A DNA stretch of 64,000 nucleotides. Source: Sternotherus odoratus (taxonomy: Eukaryota > Chordata > Testudines > Kinosternidae). The DNA is taken from positions 80,981,212 to 81,045,211 of the forward strand of contig JAVMKO010000009.1 of NCBI GenBank assembly GCA_032164245.1, written 5' to 3'. Positions 42,346 through 55,797 of this stretch are shown one piece after another (the first letter of the stretch is position 1; every line of letters starts with the position of its first letter). The notes below the pieces were generated by a model. That model saw only the letters and a list, made by a program, of their open reading frames with translations, did no database searches and was not told where the DNA came from. Both the position numbers and the translations under genes were made by a program.

Positions 42346-44974
42346 TCTGAGCTGATGAAAAGATACCCATTGATCATGCCTCTAGTAGTGGGGGGGTGTA
42401 GTATAAAAATAACCAGGTATTTTTACATTTCAAAACAGAATTAATGAATTGAAAGCCAGTTCCTCCTCCATCAACATTGCAAGAGTTTCCTGAGGTGGAA
42501 GAGGTTTTCCTTTATAACCTCTCCTCACCCCAGAAAACAAACGTATATTACAAAGTAGAAAGCTGTTTACAGATTTGGAGAGAAGGTGGTAAAATAACAC
42601 AGTTAACTCCATCCTCTTGTATTATGGGTAATTGAAAATGACCACAGGGGGGAAATATAATGTGGAGTAAGCCATAACGATCCTTAGCAGATCACAATAG
42701 TGCACACAGTTATATAGCCGCTCTTTAAATTAGCGTCCTGCAGGAGAGTGAGGGTTACCTCCTGGAAATAATAGTCTTTGTGTCACAGGTGAAAGGAAGT
42801 GCTGGAGGCACCTTTGCAAAGCCTTCCTCTGGATGAGCGTCAATGTGATCACCTGAGTGATAAAGGAATGTTTCCTTTATGTGTTGTCCTGCTCATTCCA
42901 ATGTGAGTGTGGAAGTAATTTGGGGGGAGGGTGACCTGCTGCTGCCTGATTCTGAAAGTACGCAAGCCTTGTGTGAAATCACACACAGGGTTTGAAAGTC
43001 CGACTTGATCCCTGGACATTATTGGGTTTGGCTTTTGGCTTAAAGGGACTGAACAAATGAGCGAGGGGAAAATCCACTGGAAAAAAAAACAAGGGTGGAA
43101 AATGGAGCAGGGAGAAAACAGAGAGACTGAAAGATGGAATATTGGAAAAGAGGAAAAAAAGAGGTGTGTGTGTATCATTGATAGAGCACTCACTTGTCAG
43201 CCTAGCATTTGTGAGGTTCTGTTATCCCTAATAGATAGCATTGGCTTTACCTTAGCTAAGAAAAAGAAGGAGGGGTTAATTACAGGGGGCGGAGGAGTTT
43301 ATGACCTCAAAATAAACCCCTTTGACAGATTTATTTGTGTGGGGGTGAGCCAGGTAAATGCAAATTTAATTATTAATAATAATCATTTATATAGTGCTTT
43401 AAATTTCCCATCTTCCCTCTTCCTTGGCTCAGAACATTCAGGAATTTCCTAGCTAGGGAATATATTTCCCCCTTTGTCTATATATGTCCTGTGGTCTGCA
43501 TTGTAATTTTGTTTTCACCTGTCGCATAAATTCACAAATGTACTTTGAGCAGATCATTCAACTATTTGCCTAACAAAGATTTGTTCGCTCTGGGTGTGAG
43601 AGATTGATACCACAATGGCAAGTAGGCGCTTTTTAAAAAAAAAATATGATGCCACCAAGATTTGGATCAGGTGCTAAAAGTATAAAAAATGGGGCATTTG
43701 CAAAATGCTTTTTAAGTGTTACAGCAAATACTCATTACATTTGAGCTATCACTATTATTTTGTTAGCAGCTAGCGGTTTTGCTTTTTGACTGAGCGGTCT
43801 GCATCACACTGTCGACTCCAGAGATGGTATCTGTCTAAGGTTCTGCCCGTTAAGCCAGGGCGTTTTGTGCAATAGCACTGCATCAGGCCTCTGCGCATCC
43901 ATCAAGCAGATTGTGCCTGCCGTGGCTGCATCCTGGGGAATTAGACAGCTGGGAGTTCGTACCACTGAGCCAAAACAGGCCACTGGAACAATAATATTCA
44001 TTACTTATTTATTTTCAAAATCGTTTAAAATGACGCTTGGGAAGCAGCATTCATGTTTCAGAGTAAACCCTGGAGGTTAAACAAGAGCTACCGGCATAAC
44101 TGCACAGGAGTATAGGAGCAAACCAACAGCGGAAGGCCCATAGGAATACAGGAATACTGTCAGTAGGGTTTACATTGCCCTGGTAAAAAGAAGCAGACAG
44201 TGTAGGCTGGGTTTACTGGGGATTTTGCTGTGTGCGTGTTTCACCAGGAATTCTACACTATCCCCTCATGTATATTGTCCCACAATAGCCTGAGAACAAA
44301 AGCCCCCATCCTAGCCTGGCCATCTTCTTGAGGTGAGCAGAAGCCCCGGGACCATTGGGATGTCACAAAGGGTTTGATGCTGCGACAGTAGCACCTAGAT
44401 GCCCCAGTGATAGCCCCTACCTGTGCTTGGTGCGTGGTGATTGGGCCCTTTCTAAATAGATTAGTTAGAAAGATCAGGCTCCATTCAGAGCAGAAGGTTC
44501 TTCATTCATTTATAACTGTATTTAGCTTTAATTTTTTGCCCCCAAAAGCCAAGTGAAGATGCTAATCCTTCCGGAGGTCACCAGCTTCATTGTTGCTGTA
44601 GCCATCTACAAAGTATGGGAAGTGGGGGAAAGTATATGTATCTACTCTCCCAGAATTATTTATTCTCAAATAAAATTACCGTGAGGATGGCATCTGAAAA
44701 ACACCAGTCTTGATGGAAAATGGTTCAGAATGTCACGGAGGTGTAAAATCAGTAGGTTATCGTGGAAACTGATTTTCCAACTTAAGTATATTGGGGTGCT
44801 ACAAAGCTATGAGGTGATAGCAAAGTTGGGTGTCACTTTATTTTAAGGTTCCATTCTTCTTCTGCCTCAGATGGCACATGACCACTGAATCATTAGCTTC
44901 CCACGCCTGGGCCGGATAATGAATGGATGTTGATCCAGGACTCACATGCTCCATTAATAAAGCGTACTAAATAA

Positions 44975-45290
44975 TTAGCAGAGCTGGTTGGAAATTTTTG
45001 TCTAGACATTTTTTGAATAAACAATGGTTTTACCACCAAAGTCTAATTTTTTTCATGCAAAATTTTCATTGTGGTCAAAAATGTTTGGTTTTTCAATGGA
45101 GAAGACAATTGTTTTTCATTTCTTGGGGGAAATATTGGTGCTTTTTGATTTTCAATTTTATTTTCAACCCAAAAATATATTTTTTGTGGTTTTTTTGGTT
45201 AAAAAAAGAAAAATATTTGTGGGGTTTTTTAACAAAACAATTTTTAAAATTCCCACAAGAATAATGGATATTTTTGACCACTCCTGTTGA
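44975..45290. repeat. AT-rich dispersed repeat with imperfect terminal inverted repeats
   Basis: It starts gagctggttggaaattttt and ends atttttgaccactcctgtt, which pair at about 12 of 19 positions. The inside is dense in T-runs with ttttgaxaaaa words. It resembles 16690-16965. Confidence 0.4.
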
Positions 45291-46739
45291 ATAACGGGTA
45301 ATTCAATAAATGGTTAATCATTTAATGAACATAGATTGCTACAGAGTCCATCCAATCAATACATTGTTTATAACCATGACTTACAATTTCCTGTAATACC
45401 TTTTAGTGATGCTTATCTCCATCTAGAATACAGATTTTGTCTGTAAAATGCTTATAACATCTACTAATAATCACTTTAAAAGCTATTTATTAATAGTAAC
45501 TTAATATAAAACATGTTCCCAAATCGTGCAGTAAAATAGTACAGTTTGTTTCTGTTGTGTTTGACACATCCCTTCCCTCAGCCACTGCTTGGCTTGTGTT
45601 GTTATTTATGAAGTTGAACTGAGCTAGTAATCACAGGAGCAGTCTCCTTGGATTCTAGGGGCTGCTGTCTCTGCTCTCTTTCACAGATCTGCATCCTGAT
45701 GAATCAATTAAACACAAGTGCAGGCTGGAGTATTGGTTGGCCCTTTGGCTGCCAGCGTAGTCCATAGTCTGTGTGGCTGGGGCTGCGAGTTCATTAACCT
45801 TTTAGATACAGGTTTCGCTAGGAAACTGGGACAGACGGATGTGCAGCAGCTCCAGGGCAGAATCCTCTCTGCTCACTCCACTCAGGCTTTTCAAACTCAT
45901 GGACTTTTCTCCACTTGTGGCCCAGTTTTGTCCGCACTACACAGGGGCTATGGATTGTGGGAGTGACCCGAGAAACCCTGAGTGAACATGTGCTGCAGGC
46001 AACCCTAATTGGGCAGCGGGGAGTTGAGGAATGGTGCAAGCTCCCCATGTGCTGTGAGGGAAATATCCCAGGAGGGGAGGGAATGGGCTGAATCTCCCTG
46101 CACACAGGCTGGCAGGGGCCCTGGGACTTGAACGTGCAGCATTTGCTAGAGCCCATCATGCGTTCTTGTTTGTGTTTTGTTGTTTGCCCACTCGATGACA
46201 ATTCACACGTCCACCCTCACACAGATTAATGCCCAGGCACCAGACCGTGCAATTCAATGACCTCAACAGCAATGCTGACTTCTTTGCTCTTGCATCGAGT
46301 CATGTCAACAGGGGGGGAAGCGACACTCCCTGAAAATACTGCTCGTTCCAGTTCTCTGGACCTTTATCGGGTGACGTGGAACTCTGTGGCCTGCCTATGG
46401 CGTATTTAATGTGTTTCTTGGCACGCCTCCTGTGTGTGGTGTATCTGCAGCCGGACTCTTCGGGGATGCTTTCGAAATCCAGTATCACCTGAAACACAGC
46501 TTCCTGCTGTTCTGTCTCCTGCTACGAGGCTGTGCTCCTCCAGACGCAGGCTGGGTGTTGTGTAGGGGCAGTGAATGGGGCAGGCCAGAGCATTGCAGAG
46601 TAGCCTCTCTGCAGTCACTATGCAGCCCATCGGCTGGAATAGCAGCCGCTCCAGGCTTGTCTTCACTTGAGCTATAATTTGAGTTTTGCCTAAATACCTT
46701 TAAGGATCTGTGACTGTGCCTACCTCACCTTTTGAAAAG

Positions 46740-46950
46740 GGGACTAAGGCTCCTAAACTCCATTGGGTCAAGCATTTAGATGCCTAAAGATGCTGATCAT
46801 TGCCTAGTCAAATTGTCCAGACAGCTAACTTCAATTGATTTCAGTTTAAATGTGGAGTCTAACCTTCCTAGATGCTTTTGAAAATCCCACTAGGCTCCTA
46901 TCTGCAATGTTAGGTGTCTAACTACCTTTAAAAATCTGGCCCGTAAGCAA
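46740..46950. repeat. Dispersed 'lgcctaa' repeat
   Basis: It carries tttagatgcctaaagatgct, gcttttgaaaatcccactag and taggtgtctaactacc, shared in part with 30598-30765 and 54898-55065. Confidence 0.35.
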
Positions 46951-48879
46951 TTTTGAACATGTATATCTAATGACTCATTGAGAGTCAATGAGATTTAGGC
47001 TCCTAAGTCACATAGGTCCTTCTGAAAACTTTACCCATGATCTCTTTGTGCCCCAGTTCCTCATCTCTAAAGTGGGGGTGGTGATAATCCTTCATTTCTT
47101 CCATCTATTGTCTGCCTGTCTTGTTTATTTAATCGGATCCACGTACAAAAATCTTAAGCTCAAGTTAAGTAGTGCTTTTAACTAGAGCTATCTGTCCTGC
47201 AGGGCGGGTGTAGATTGAAACTCGATTGCATGCTAATAATGCCGTGAAACTCCAGGGACAACTACTCATCAGCGGCTGGTCCCATCACTCTGTATTATTT
47301 GAGTGCTCTTGCACAGTGTGGTTGCTCTTACTCCCATCTTACTCTTGGCTCAAATGGAGCAGCTTGTGTATACCAACTCAAAGGAATGGTTACTGTGAAG
47401 ACAAGCCCTGTAAGCGCCTGTCAGAAGAAGTATGGCTGCCACATCTGTGTAGTCGCAGATCCTATGGCCCTGTCTCTGGGATGATACAATTTAGGGAGGT
47501 GAAAAGTGCCAAGTCACTCCAAGGCCTTGTCTGGTACATTAATCACTGTGTGTCCCTCTCCAGCACATCTGTAACAGCCACAGCAAAGATAGCCCCTGTG
47601 TTGATCTGCACTGTTTTACTCTCAGTGTGCATGGGATCACAGAGGTCACTAGCATAAATGGTGCAAATACTCCTCCCACTTCTGTCACGCGGTGCACGGG
47701 TCACTACTCATCTGGCCTGCTTTCTAGCACTCCACTGCACACTGGGAGAGTTGGCCAGAAGCCACTTACCTGTCGAATTAATGTTGCTTTGCGAGTCAAG
47801 AATGTTCTGTTATCTGAACAAACCTACTTAGTCTAATACACCAAAATATATTTATGTCTGCCAAACCAAGAAAGAAAATGATGAGTCTGTAGATTCAATG
47901 TGGCTTTTCAATATGTGGGCGTTAATTAGTTGTTTGGATACTGAAAAGTACTTTTCTCCATATGCTATGTTCTCTTGAATCTGTGTTTTTTTATTCACAG
48001 ATAGACATAGCTTTTCTAAATCCTGGTTCTCCAGCATTGGAGGTATCTGAATGTCATTTTGTACCCTATTTCTGAAATTGGCATAGAACCTGAAACTCAG
48101 TTAGCTGAAACTGTGATTTTTTGAATCCTTCCATAAGATCATGGTCTACCTGTGGTTTAAATATTAGGATTAAATTGAAATGTTGTTTAGCAGGAATCCA
48201 AGACTGATCCTAGACTCAGATATCCACAATATTCAACGTAATACTACATTTATTCTCCTGGTGTTAATTGTGCATATGATGGGGAAAATTAAATCAACTC
48301 AGCGTTAGCTAAAGAAGGCAGTAATTTAATAACAGTGATTTGCTGGTTTAATTTAGAAAACCTATTTTGTTCTCTGTAAATTCCACCTTGTTCATTTTTC
48401 ATTGATGTGTCTATCCAGCTCTTCAGTAAGCTCATTTGCACTGAAATAAAGATCACCATCATATCGGATTTAAATTACCTTTCCAGCTTTTAGCTTGGGT
48501 TTAAGTTTTGCTTTGTCACCATCATATTTCTGCAAATGAATGAATGAATTTGCTCTTTTGTACTAATTCAATGGGTAAATTAGTGTGACGGTGATTAAAC
48601 TATGGGTAAGGCTTTGCTGGGAAGTTTGGGTACCAGTTGCTTGGCTCAAGTCAGGGTTCTTGCTTCCTCATTTTCCAGGATAACTAAATTGCCTCTAGAC
48701 GTTAAATAGAAGCAACTTTCTTTTCTTTGGAACAACTAGAAGTGTTAAAATTATAGCTTGGTACCCGTGTGTATATTAATTCCCTGTATTTAAGTGTGTC
48801 CTGGTTATCTTCAGTGTAGGGCAGACTAGGTAGAAAACAAGGCAACCTTGTTCCACGCCACCTCCACCACCAAGATTTG

Positions 48880-49030
48880 GCAAAATTGCAGGGAGAGGGG
48901 GGAAGGAAAGCTCCACCGCAGGGAGAAGAGAAGAAAGGAGTTGCCATACAGGGAGGGATGCCCATGAGAGGAGGAAAAAGAGAGGAATGGAGGGAGGAAA
49001 GAAGAAAGGGAAGAGAGCAGAGCTAGCAGG
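48880..49030. repeat. Purine-rich (GA/G) tract
   Basis: The stretch is nearly all purine on the plus strand (agagaagaaaggag, aggaaaaagagaggaatgg). It is simple-sequence-like and has no coding sign. Confidence 0.6.
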
Positions 49031-50029
49031 GGTGGTGGGGTGGGGGAGGTTGAAAGTGGACACCTTGGTAGGCAAGACAAAGAAGAAGCCTTGGGCTATA
49101 GGTTGGGCATCCCTGCACGAGAGTATATTGCAGGCCTAATGGCTGTCCCTAGTATGTGGGAAGGGGAGCAGCCCTTTTCCACGGGTATAGAAGAAATAGG
49201 GTCTCCTGGAGCAGGACTGTGGGGAATGGCAGGACCTCCTTAGGTTTGGACAAGCACCCAGATTTCAGGACGCTCTGTCTGAACCTCCTGAGCTCAGCCA
49301 GTCACTGGCTTCACGGGTCCACGGAAGGCCTGGGAGGCCGGGTTTGTGCGCCCTTGTACCTTTGAACAAAGTTGTGCTCTGACCTAACATCATCAACGGT
49401 GATGCAATGTCACAGTGTAGGGCTTGGCATGTGGGACTCACCAGATTTCTGATGCGATGGGAAGGGGGATTTTTAATAACAGGCTGAAAACTATTCGTTT
49501 TGAGGACTTGCCAAGAAAGACGCTCAGGTAAAAGAAACAGCCTAAAGTCCCTCCGATGGCATCCAGAGCTCTCCAGCTGCAGGAGACCAGGGAGGGGAGC
49601 TCTGTTAGCACCCCCATTCCTCTGACTTCATTGGGAAGAATGTTTAAGGGTCGGCAATTCTGATGCATTGTGCTTGCCCTGAGATAACCACATGTTCCTT
49701 TGCACTCTTCGTCTAATCGCATCTTCCTCTTCCGCTTGGCCATTTGACAAAATAAATGACTGTCAGTCAGAGTTAATCCTCTGCTTGGTTCATTTAGATG
49801 TCTGTGTGTTGATAACACATGACTGGTCTTCTTCAGTGCATCAAAGGAATGGTTAGTGTTAAGTCTCAATAAAATGGTCTTTCCAGGTTTCAGGTCTGAT
49901 GAAATAATCAGTCAGAAATGTCCCCAAAACACGTTAGGTGTTAATGTAATAAAAAGACTCATAAGGGGGGCCCTAACTGGATTGGGATCCCCATTCTCCT
50001 AGGTGGTGTACATGGATACACTGAATGTC

Positions 50030-50275
50030 CCCACACTGGAATTGGGGAGAATAATTGCAACAGGACCCGAGCTAGCTTTAATCAAGCTAGTTTGGGTACT
50101 TACAGTAGTGAAGTTATGGTAGCACTGGCTACCATGGGTAGGTACTTGGGCGGCTAGTTCGGGTGAAAGCCCGTGCTGCTGCGGTTTCACCACCATGGCT
50201 GCCCAAGATAGCTAAATTAAAGTAGCTCAAATGTGCTGCTGTTACGACACCCAGCTACAGTGTAGACATCTCCTA
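50030..50275. mobile_element. MITE-like repeat (family with gacccgagctagcttt)
   Basis: It contains gacccgagctagctttaatc, repeated almost exactly at 61420-61440, and ends with gtgtagacatctcc. The 61385-61605 copy has the inverted word atgtctaccctgc at its left. The two copies and the gtctac/gtagac ends suggest a non-autonomous DNA transposon. Confidence 0.45.
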
Positions 50276-50317
50276 AGAGAGGATCTCTGCCCAGATGGCT
50301 CTGAGTGTAAAGAGACA

Positions 50318-50475
50318 AGAGAGACACAGGAAGGGTCATTGTCCCCATGTCACAAATGGGGAACTGTGGCACAGAGAGATGAAGTGACCTGCTCACAGTC
50401 ACACAGGACATCCGTGGCAGAGCTGGGAACGGAACCCAGGACTCTGGGGATCCAATATCTTAACCACCTTCTTGG
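50318..50475 (-). repeat. MIR-type SINE, antisense
   Basis: The word order ccccatgtcacaaatgggg, cacagagagatgaagtgacc, cacagtcacacaggacatcc, gtggcagagctgggaacgga and acccaggactctgg is MIR in reverse. Confidence 0.7.
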
Positions 50476-50696
50476 TCATGTGATAAAGCCTGTTGTGTTC
50501 AGAGAGCGTCATGCTAGAAACGGATGTGGTCCACTTAGCACTAAATCATTCTTTATTAAAAACAACATATGCTTAGCGGGTGTTTCATTTCTGTCTCACT
50601 GCTTCTGAATATACTGTTGTGGTTACAGTAACCAGCCGTGCGCTTTTCCATGCCGTTAGCCAGCAAAAACATTTCTTCTTCATGTAGAAGAGTAAG

Positions 50697-50965
50697 GCCT
50701 GGTCTACGCGACAGAGTTAGTCTATATAACTCTGTGAGTGTCTACATTAAAATGTAGCTCCCACCCATGCAACTCACCCACTACACCTCCATGGGATGCT
50801 TAGCGCTTAGGTCGATGTAGTTAGGCCAACACAGTATCAGTGTCGACACTGCATTGCTTACATCGACCCTGGCTGCTTTTCAGAAACCATCCCACATTCC
50901 CCCACACTAAGGATATGTCTTCATTACCTGCCATTGATCTGTTGGTGATCAATTTGTCGCATCTC
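50697..50965. repeat. MITE-like repeat (ggcctggtctacgcgacag)
   Basis: It begins ggcctggtctacgcgacaga and includes taggtcgatgtagttaggcc and atgtcttcattacctgcc near its right part, where attgatc and gatcaat form a short palindrome. The exact ends are unclear. It resembles the tctac-ended MITEs at 50030 and 61385 in style. Confidence 0.35.
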
Positions 50966-51859
50966 ATCAGATGCCTAGTTGGCTTCGGTGGTTTTGTGAA
51001 GCACACTAGGCACCTACCTGTGTCATTAGGTGCCTAAATACCTTGATAAATCTGTCCCCCCAACTAATAAGCAGAAGTGGTTCACTTTCAATACATTCAT
51101 TATTTTAATAAGGTTGGCAGGCTGATTTTATTGTATGCCTAGAAAATTGGACTCCTTTGGGTGGGAATGGTAGGACAGCAGGGGATCTAAACTGAGAATG
51201 GACGCATCTTGTAAATCTTTGCTTCAGATAAGATTTAACTTATTTTTTTCTCTAAAATCTATTTTTGTAATAAAAATCCAATTGCCTAAGTCCTAGAGAG
51301 GATGCAGTGGAAGTCTAGCATTTGAGTTACAGTAGCTACAGTAGATCTCTTGCTTTTACTGTAAAAGGAACTGCTCCACTCTTAATTGGAAAATGAGTTC
51401 CCAGTGCAAAGGGGCCACATTTCCAGCTTGCTGGGGTTTGAATAGCTTCAATAGATGTCATTAAATAAAACAGCTGTTTTCCATCTGACAGTCGATGAAA
51501 GGATAGAACATTAGAACCTTTAATGGAACGTAATGAGACACTTAGCAGTCCATTTCCTATTGTGCCCAGCTTTTACTTGTAGCGTCTTCACATCACAGAC
51601 ATGGGAATCTGTAAAAGCAAAGGTCATTTAGCCTGCCCTGGACATGCTGATAATTTGAGCACCAAATCTATGGGCGTAATCATTCTCATTACATGTTAAA
51701 AGGATCCTGTCTGCTAATTGTTTTAATGCTTCTTCAGATTGCTACTTTCCAGTGGCCCTCATCCTGTAGCTACTTTGCACGGAGATGCCCTCTGAATTCC
51801 CCCGAGACAGTCTGCAAGAATTGCCCATTTATCTGTAAAAGCCTTCTCAGTTAAGATAG

Positions 51860-51952
51860 AAGGTGCCAGAGCCTCCGCTGGTGCAACTTAGGAGAAGTCC
51901 ATGGTCTTCACTGGAGTGAGGCTGATCTACACCAACTGAGACTTTGGCCCAG
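51860..51952. repeat. Foldback element, same family as 3074
   Basis: It carries the hallmark ctgatctacaccaactgag followed by an actttggccc end, matching the right half of the element at 3074-3162. Confidence 0.4.
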
Positions 51953-52765
51953 ACTTCTTGAGTTGAGACTTCTCCCCTCTTCCTTTGAGCAAACATTGAT
52001 TTTCCTCCCAAGACTCTTGATCCAACTGAGACAGAAGCGGCCAGAGCTGCTTTTGTGTACTTCCCAGGTTGAGCAAGAGTTTAGAGAGGTGTGCAAAAAG
52101 AGGTTGTGAATTGCTGGTGACTGTGGAGTTGTCAGGGGAGTTGGGACGTTTAATTTTGCGTGCTTCACTCACATACTGTCCTGGCCCCAAAATGTCTGGA
52201 CTTTTACTGTGGCTGCCGCTGCGCGTACTGCAACTGTGGAAATCGTATGTTAAATAGAACAAAGGCAACATAAAGAGAGAAATCTGCTAACGAAAATGCC
52301 AGCTCTTGATCCCACCATTGCTTGGGCTTCCTGAAGGCAGCAGTACATTGTTTCCCTGATCAAAACTACCCATTCATTGTTTTTATTTCTTTTTTTGTCT
52401 CCCAAATGGCAAGTAGGAACCCATGCAGAGCCAGAAGAGGTGTTAGGGTTTGTTGCCAACCAAGATGGAAAAATCTCAGCTCCGATCTGAAAATATACCA
52501 TTCCCAGTAGGCAGCTGGTGCTATTTTTCAGTATTATTATTTATTATTAACCATTATTATGCATTTGAATGGTTAATGATCTCAGGAAAGTGTTGGGAAG
52601 CAGGATTGGAAACCCCTCTGTACTCAGTGCTTCTCTCTTGGCAACACAGTTGTCATACCCAGTTGTAGATGGTGTCCTAGTCCCTTTAAAGGGAAGCTTT
52701 TTAAAATATTATATATTCGCTCTTGCTTTTGATCAACAGCCATAGAATGTTTAGTTTTTCTATTA

Positions 52766-52931
52766 GAGACAAGGTGGATGAGGTGATATCTTTTATTGGA
52801 CCAATTTCTGTTGATGAAAGAGAGAAGCTTTTGAGCTTCAGAAGACCTCTGCATAGCTCGAAAGCTTGTCTTTTTCACCAACAGAAGTTGGTCCACAAAA
52901 ATATATTACTTCACCCACCTTGCCTCTCTAA
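52766..52931. repeat. Foldback repeat, two inverted arms of about 75 bp
   Basis: The left arm (52766-52836, gacaaggtggatgaggtgat ... aagcttttgagct) is the inverted, roughly 80% match of the right arm (52853-52931, agctcgaaagctt ... cacccaccttgcctctc). The right arm equals the tail seen at 26755-26825 and 63760-63825. A 16-nt spacer separates the arms. Confidence 0.7.
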
Positions 52932-53560
52932 TTCCCAGGACTAGCATGTCTGCAATAACACTGCAAGCGACAATAGTTTTTGTTTATCTGTCTTAATTCT
53001 TATTCAAACACAAGCATTTTAAGGGGAAGGGAAGGATGCAGCCATACAACAGTGACCCACGTTGCTTGTCTGTTTTTGAATGCAAGAGTTCAATTCTTTG
53101 AAAACCCGGGAAAACGCAGTTAAAAAAACCAAACCAATGACGTTAGAAAACTGAGAAATGCTTGAAGGTTGAAAGAGGAGGCAAAATCTGACTTACCCAA
53201 AATTCATTTGCAGTCTTAACTCTGGAGTAGTTAGAAGCTGCTCCATAACGTTAGTGCCCAATAATACCATTGCCGCTATTGGAAGCTGCTGGCACCGCAA
53301 AAAAGAGAACAATCTTCCCTCTTGTATTGTATTTAAAAAGGAGGTCAGCCATGCCATTGGAATGAAATAGGCCACTCTTACACAAAACCGGTGTTTTCCT
53401 ATTGTGTATTTCATGTGGATTTTAGTACTTGATGCACACATTTCACCTAGTTATGTGTACCTCAAATCCAAACTTAAGGATGGATGGCCTATTAAAATCC
53501 GCCATTGCTGTCCTATTGATCACTGGATGGCAAGCATAAGCTGAAAAAGGAGAACCACTA

Positions 53561-53745
53561 CATAGAGTCATAGAATCTCAGAGTTAGAAGGGACCTCAGG
53601 AGATCATCTAGTCCAACCCCCTGCTTAAAGCAGGACCAATCCTCAACTAAATCATCCCAGCCAGGGCTTTGTCAAGCCTGACCTTAAAAACCTCTAAGTA
53701 AGGAGATTCTACCACCTCCCTCGGTAACCCATTCCAGTGCTTCAC
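53561..53745 (-). mobile_element. CR1 LINE 3' end, antisense
   Basis: It begins with catagagtcatagaatctcag, the antisense CR1 terminal repeat. It continues agaagggacctcaggagatc, atctagtccaaccccctgct, aatcatcccagccagggctt and ggagattctaccacctccct, stopping at attccagtgcttcac. It is well preserved. Confidence 0.85.
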
Positions 53746-54897
53746 TGAACATATAATGGGAGAGGCTAACATGAAGAAGCATGGATGGCAGTTATTACAG
53801 CCTGGTAAATATAGGAAAAGATTTCTGTGATTATTAACTGGATTTTAAAAATACATTGGCTTTCGCCACATTCTCACCCCCTTTGGAGTTTTCATTTTCC
53901 GTGAGCCTCCATTCCATGGTGCAAATGTTCTTGGAAAGCTAATTTTTAGCTTCTATGCTGAACGATTTGTGTGACCCTGTGTGTTCTGTGTGATACCATG
54001 GCTACAGTATTTGAATTGCTTATGGATGTCTGAGGTAACCGGTCCAATATGCAGAGTTATGGGATATCCTCACAGAGAGCTGTTGCCCCAGAAAGCAATG
54101 TGAACCTGGGTGGTATTCTTCCCAGAAGTGTTGGTTTATGAATGATACAATACATTACCTAACACTGATTTCAAACAAGAGGACACAGTGCAATGTCGCT
54201 AGTTAAGTACTTCACATACCAGCAAATAAGGGAATCTCCCACTTTCCAGAAGCAGGATCGATAGTATCCTGAAATCAGTCGGATATGTAGGATCAGTGGG
54301 ATTCTGAAATCAGTCAGATTTTCATTGAAATCAGATCAGACACCTCATTGAGCAACCAAGTCTGTCTTGTCAGCCTTTTAGAGTGGGATCTTTACATACC
54401 TCTTGGGTTAGTAACTCTAATTGGTGGGGTTTTCTTCAAGGACCAGGCTCTCAAGCATAAAGCGTGCGGAAGTCTAGAAAAAGACAACAAAAGTTGTTAG
54501 TGATGTGACTGGGAATGCATGCGTATGATGAGACTACAAGGACTGGGATATTTTAGTCTGTAAATGAGACATGAAAAAGGGACTCGATTGAAGATTACAA
54601 AAAGAATGACGGGAAGAGCTCTCGTGAATATGTTTTCAGTCTGCCTCTGAGCGAAAGGATGCTTGACACAGCTGAAAGGCAGAAAGTAAAGATCATGTTC
54701 AGCAGACTGAGCACAAGACTAGCACAATAGAGGAATTCCTACGTTCTAGTTCATTTGGGGAAATAACTCCCTCTTTGGCTTTGGGCAAAACACTTCACCT
54801 CTCTGCTTCAGGTTCCTCCTCGCTAAAATAGGTTAAGGCCATTTACTGTAGCTACACCAAGGATGTAATGAGAGGTTGATAATGGGCAACGTTTTCC

Positions 54898-55065
54898 AAA
54901 ATGTCGAAGTGATGGAATAACCTAAGTCCCATTTTCTAAGGTATTTAGAGTCCTAAATCAATTCGGGTAAAATTTGCAGAAGCATCCATGTGTCCAAGTC
55001 ACATCTGAAAATGGCACTTCGGCTCCTAAGTCAATTAGATGTTTTTGAAAATTTACCAATGTCCC
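54898..55065. repeat. Dispersed 'cctaagtc' repeat
   Basis: The words cctaagtcccattttctaag, aatggcacttcggctcctaa and gtttttgaaaatttacc fit the family at 30598 and 46740. Confidence 0.3.
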
Positions 55066-55177
55066 TCTTAAAGACACCTGCTGTACTGCCTATAGTGAAA
55101 CAAGTTTACTTGTATACATTTTTTCCATTTCTTACTCCCCTTTCCCAACCTCTGTGTATTTGTCTGTGTATCCTTAG

Positions 55178-55290
55178 ATTATGACTTCCTTGGGGCAGAC
55201 ACAGTCCCTTCTTGAATGTCTGGAACGTGCTTAGCACACTGTGGCCACTATTATATCATCTGATAAATAATGACAATCTTGCAAAGGGCT
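55178..55290 (+). repeat. L2/MIR-tail-like repeat
   Basis: The order gattatgacttccttggggc, agacacagtcccttcttg and gtgcttagcacactgtgg resembles the 3' end shared by L2 and related SINEs. A sister copy lies at 58495-58620. Confidence 0.4.
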
Positions 55291-55660
55291 TTGATGATGA
55301 AAAGCAATAATTATTATGATACACAGAGGTTCTTGACTGAAGGATTGCAAATTATGAAGGGCATAATAAAAACTGACTGCTTCTCTACTCTGTACCCTGT
55401 CTCATAATATGAGAGCAAGGGGTCACTGTTGAAATTGAAGGGCAGTGCTGCTAGAACAGATACAAGGAACTGCTTCTGTATGCAATGTGCAGTCATCCTG
55501 TGAAATTCATTGCTGCAAGGAGGTCATCGAGACAAAAAATTTAGTAGGGTTTGTTTTTTTTAAAGGGCTGGATAATTGTGCAAGAATTAATAAGTAAGCT
55601 AAAAGGATGAGCTAGAAGGATATAAGGAAAGTCACACATTTTGGTTTTCGGGAGCAAGTA

Positions 55661-55797
55661 CCCTGTTTCCCCGAAAGTAAGACATCCCCCGAAAATAAGA
55701 CGTACTTCAAGTTTTGCCTCTCGCTGTAATATAATGTAATGTAATTTTGGGAGCAAAAATTAATATAAGACACTGTCTTATTTTCGGGGAAACACGG
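55661..55797. mobile_element. Tc1/mariner-type MITE, 137 bp, TA-flanked
   Basis: The left end ccctgtttccccgaaagtaa and right end, inverted, ccgtgtttccccgaaaataa match at about 21 of 23 positions when extended to gac. TA duplicates flank it at 55659-55660 and 55798-55799. The inside (gagcaaaaattaatataaga) is AT-rich and non-coding. I recall very similar elements in squamates and bats, so it may belong to a horizontally spread family. Confidence 0.85.

Noticed and set aside
43785..43990. tRNA-like SINE on the minus strand (ggctcagtggtacgaac)
   Set aside because: A box-A-like word is present, but no box B at the right spacing and no second copy in the window.
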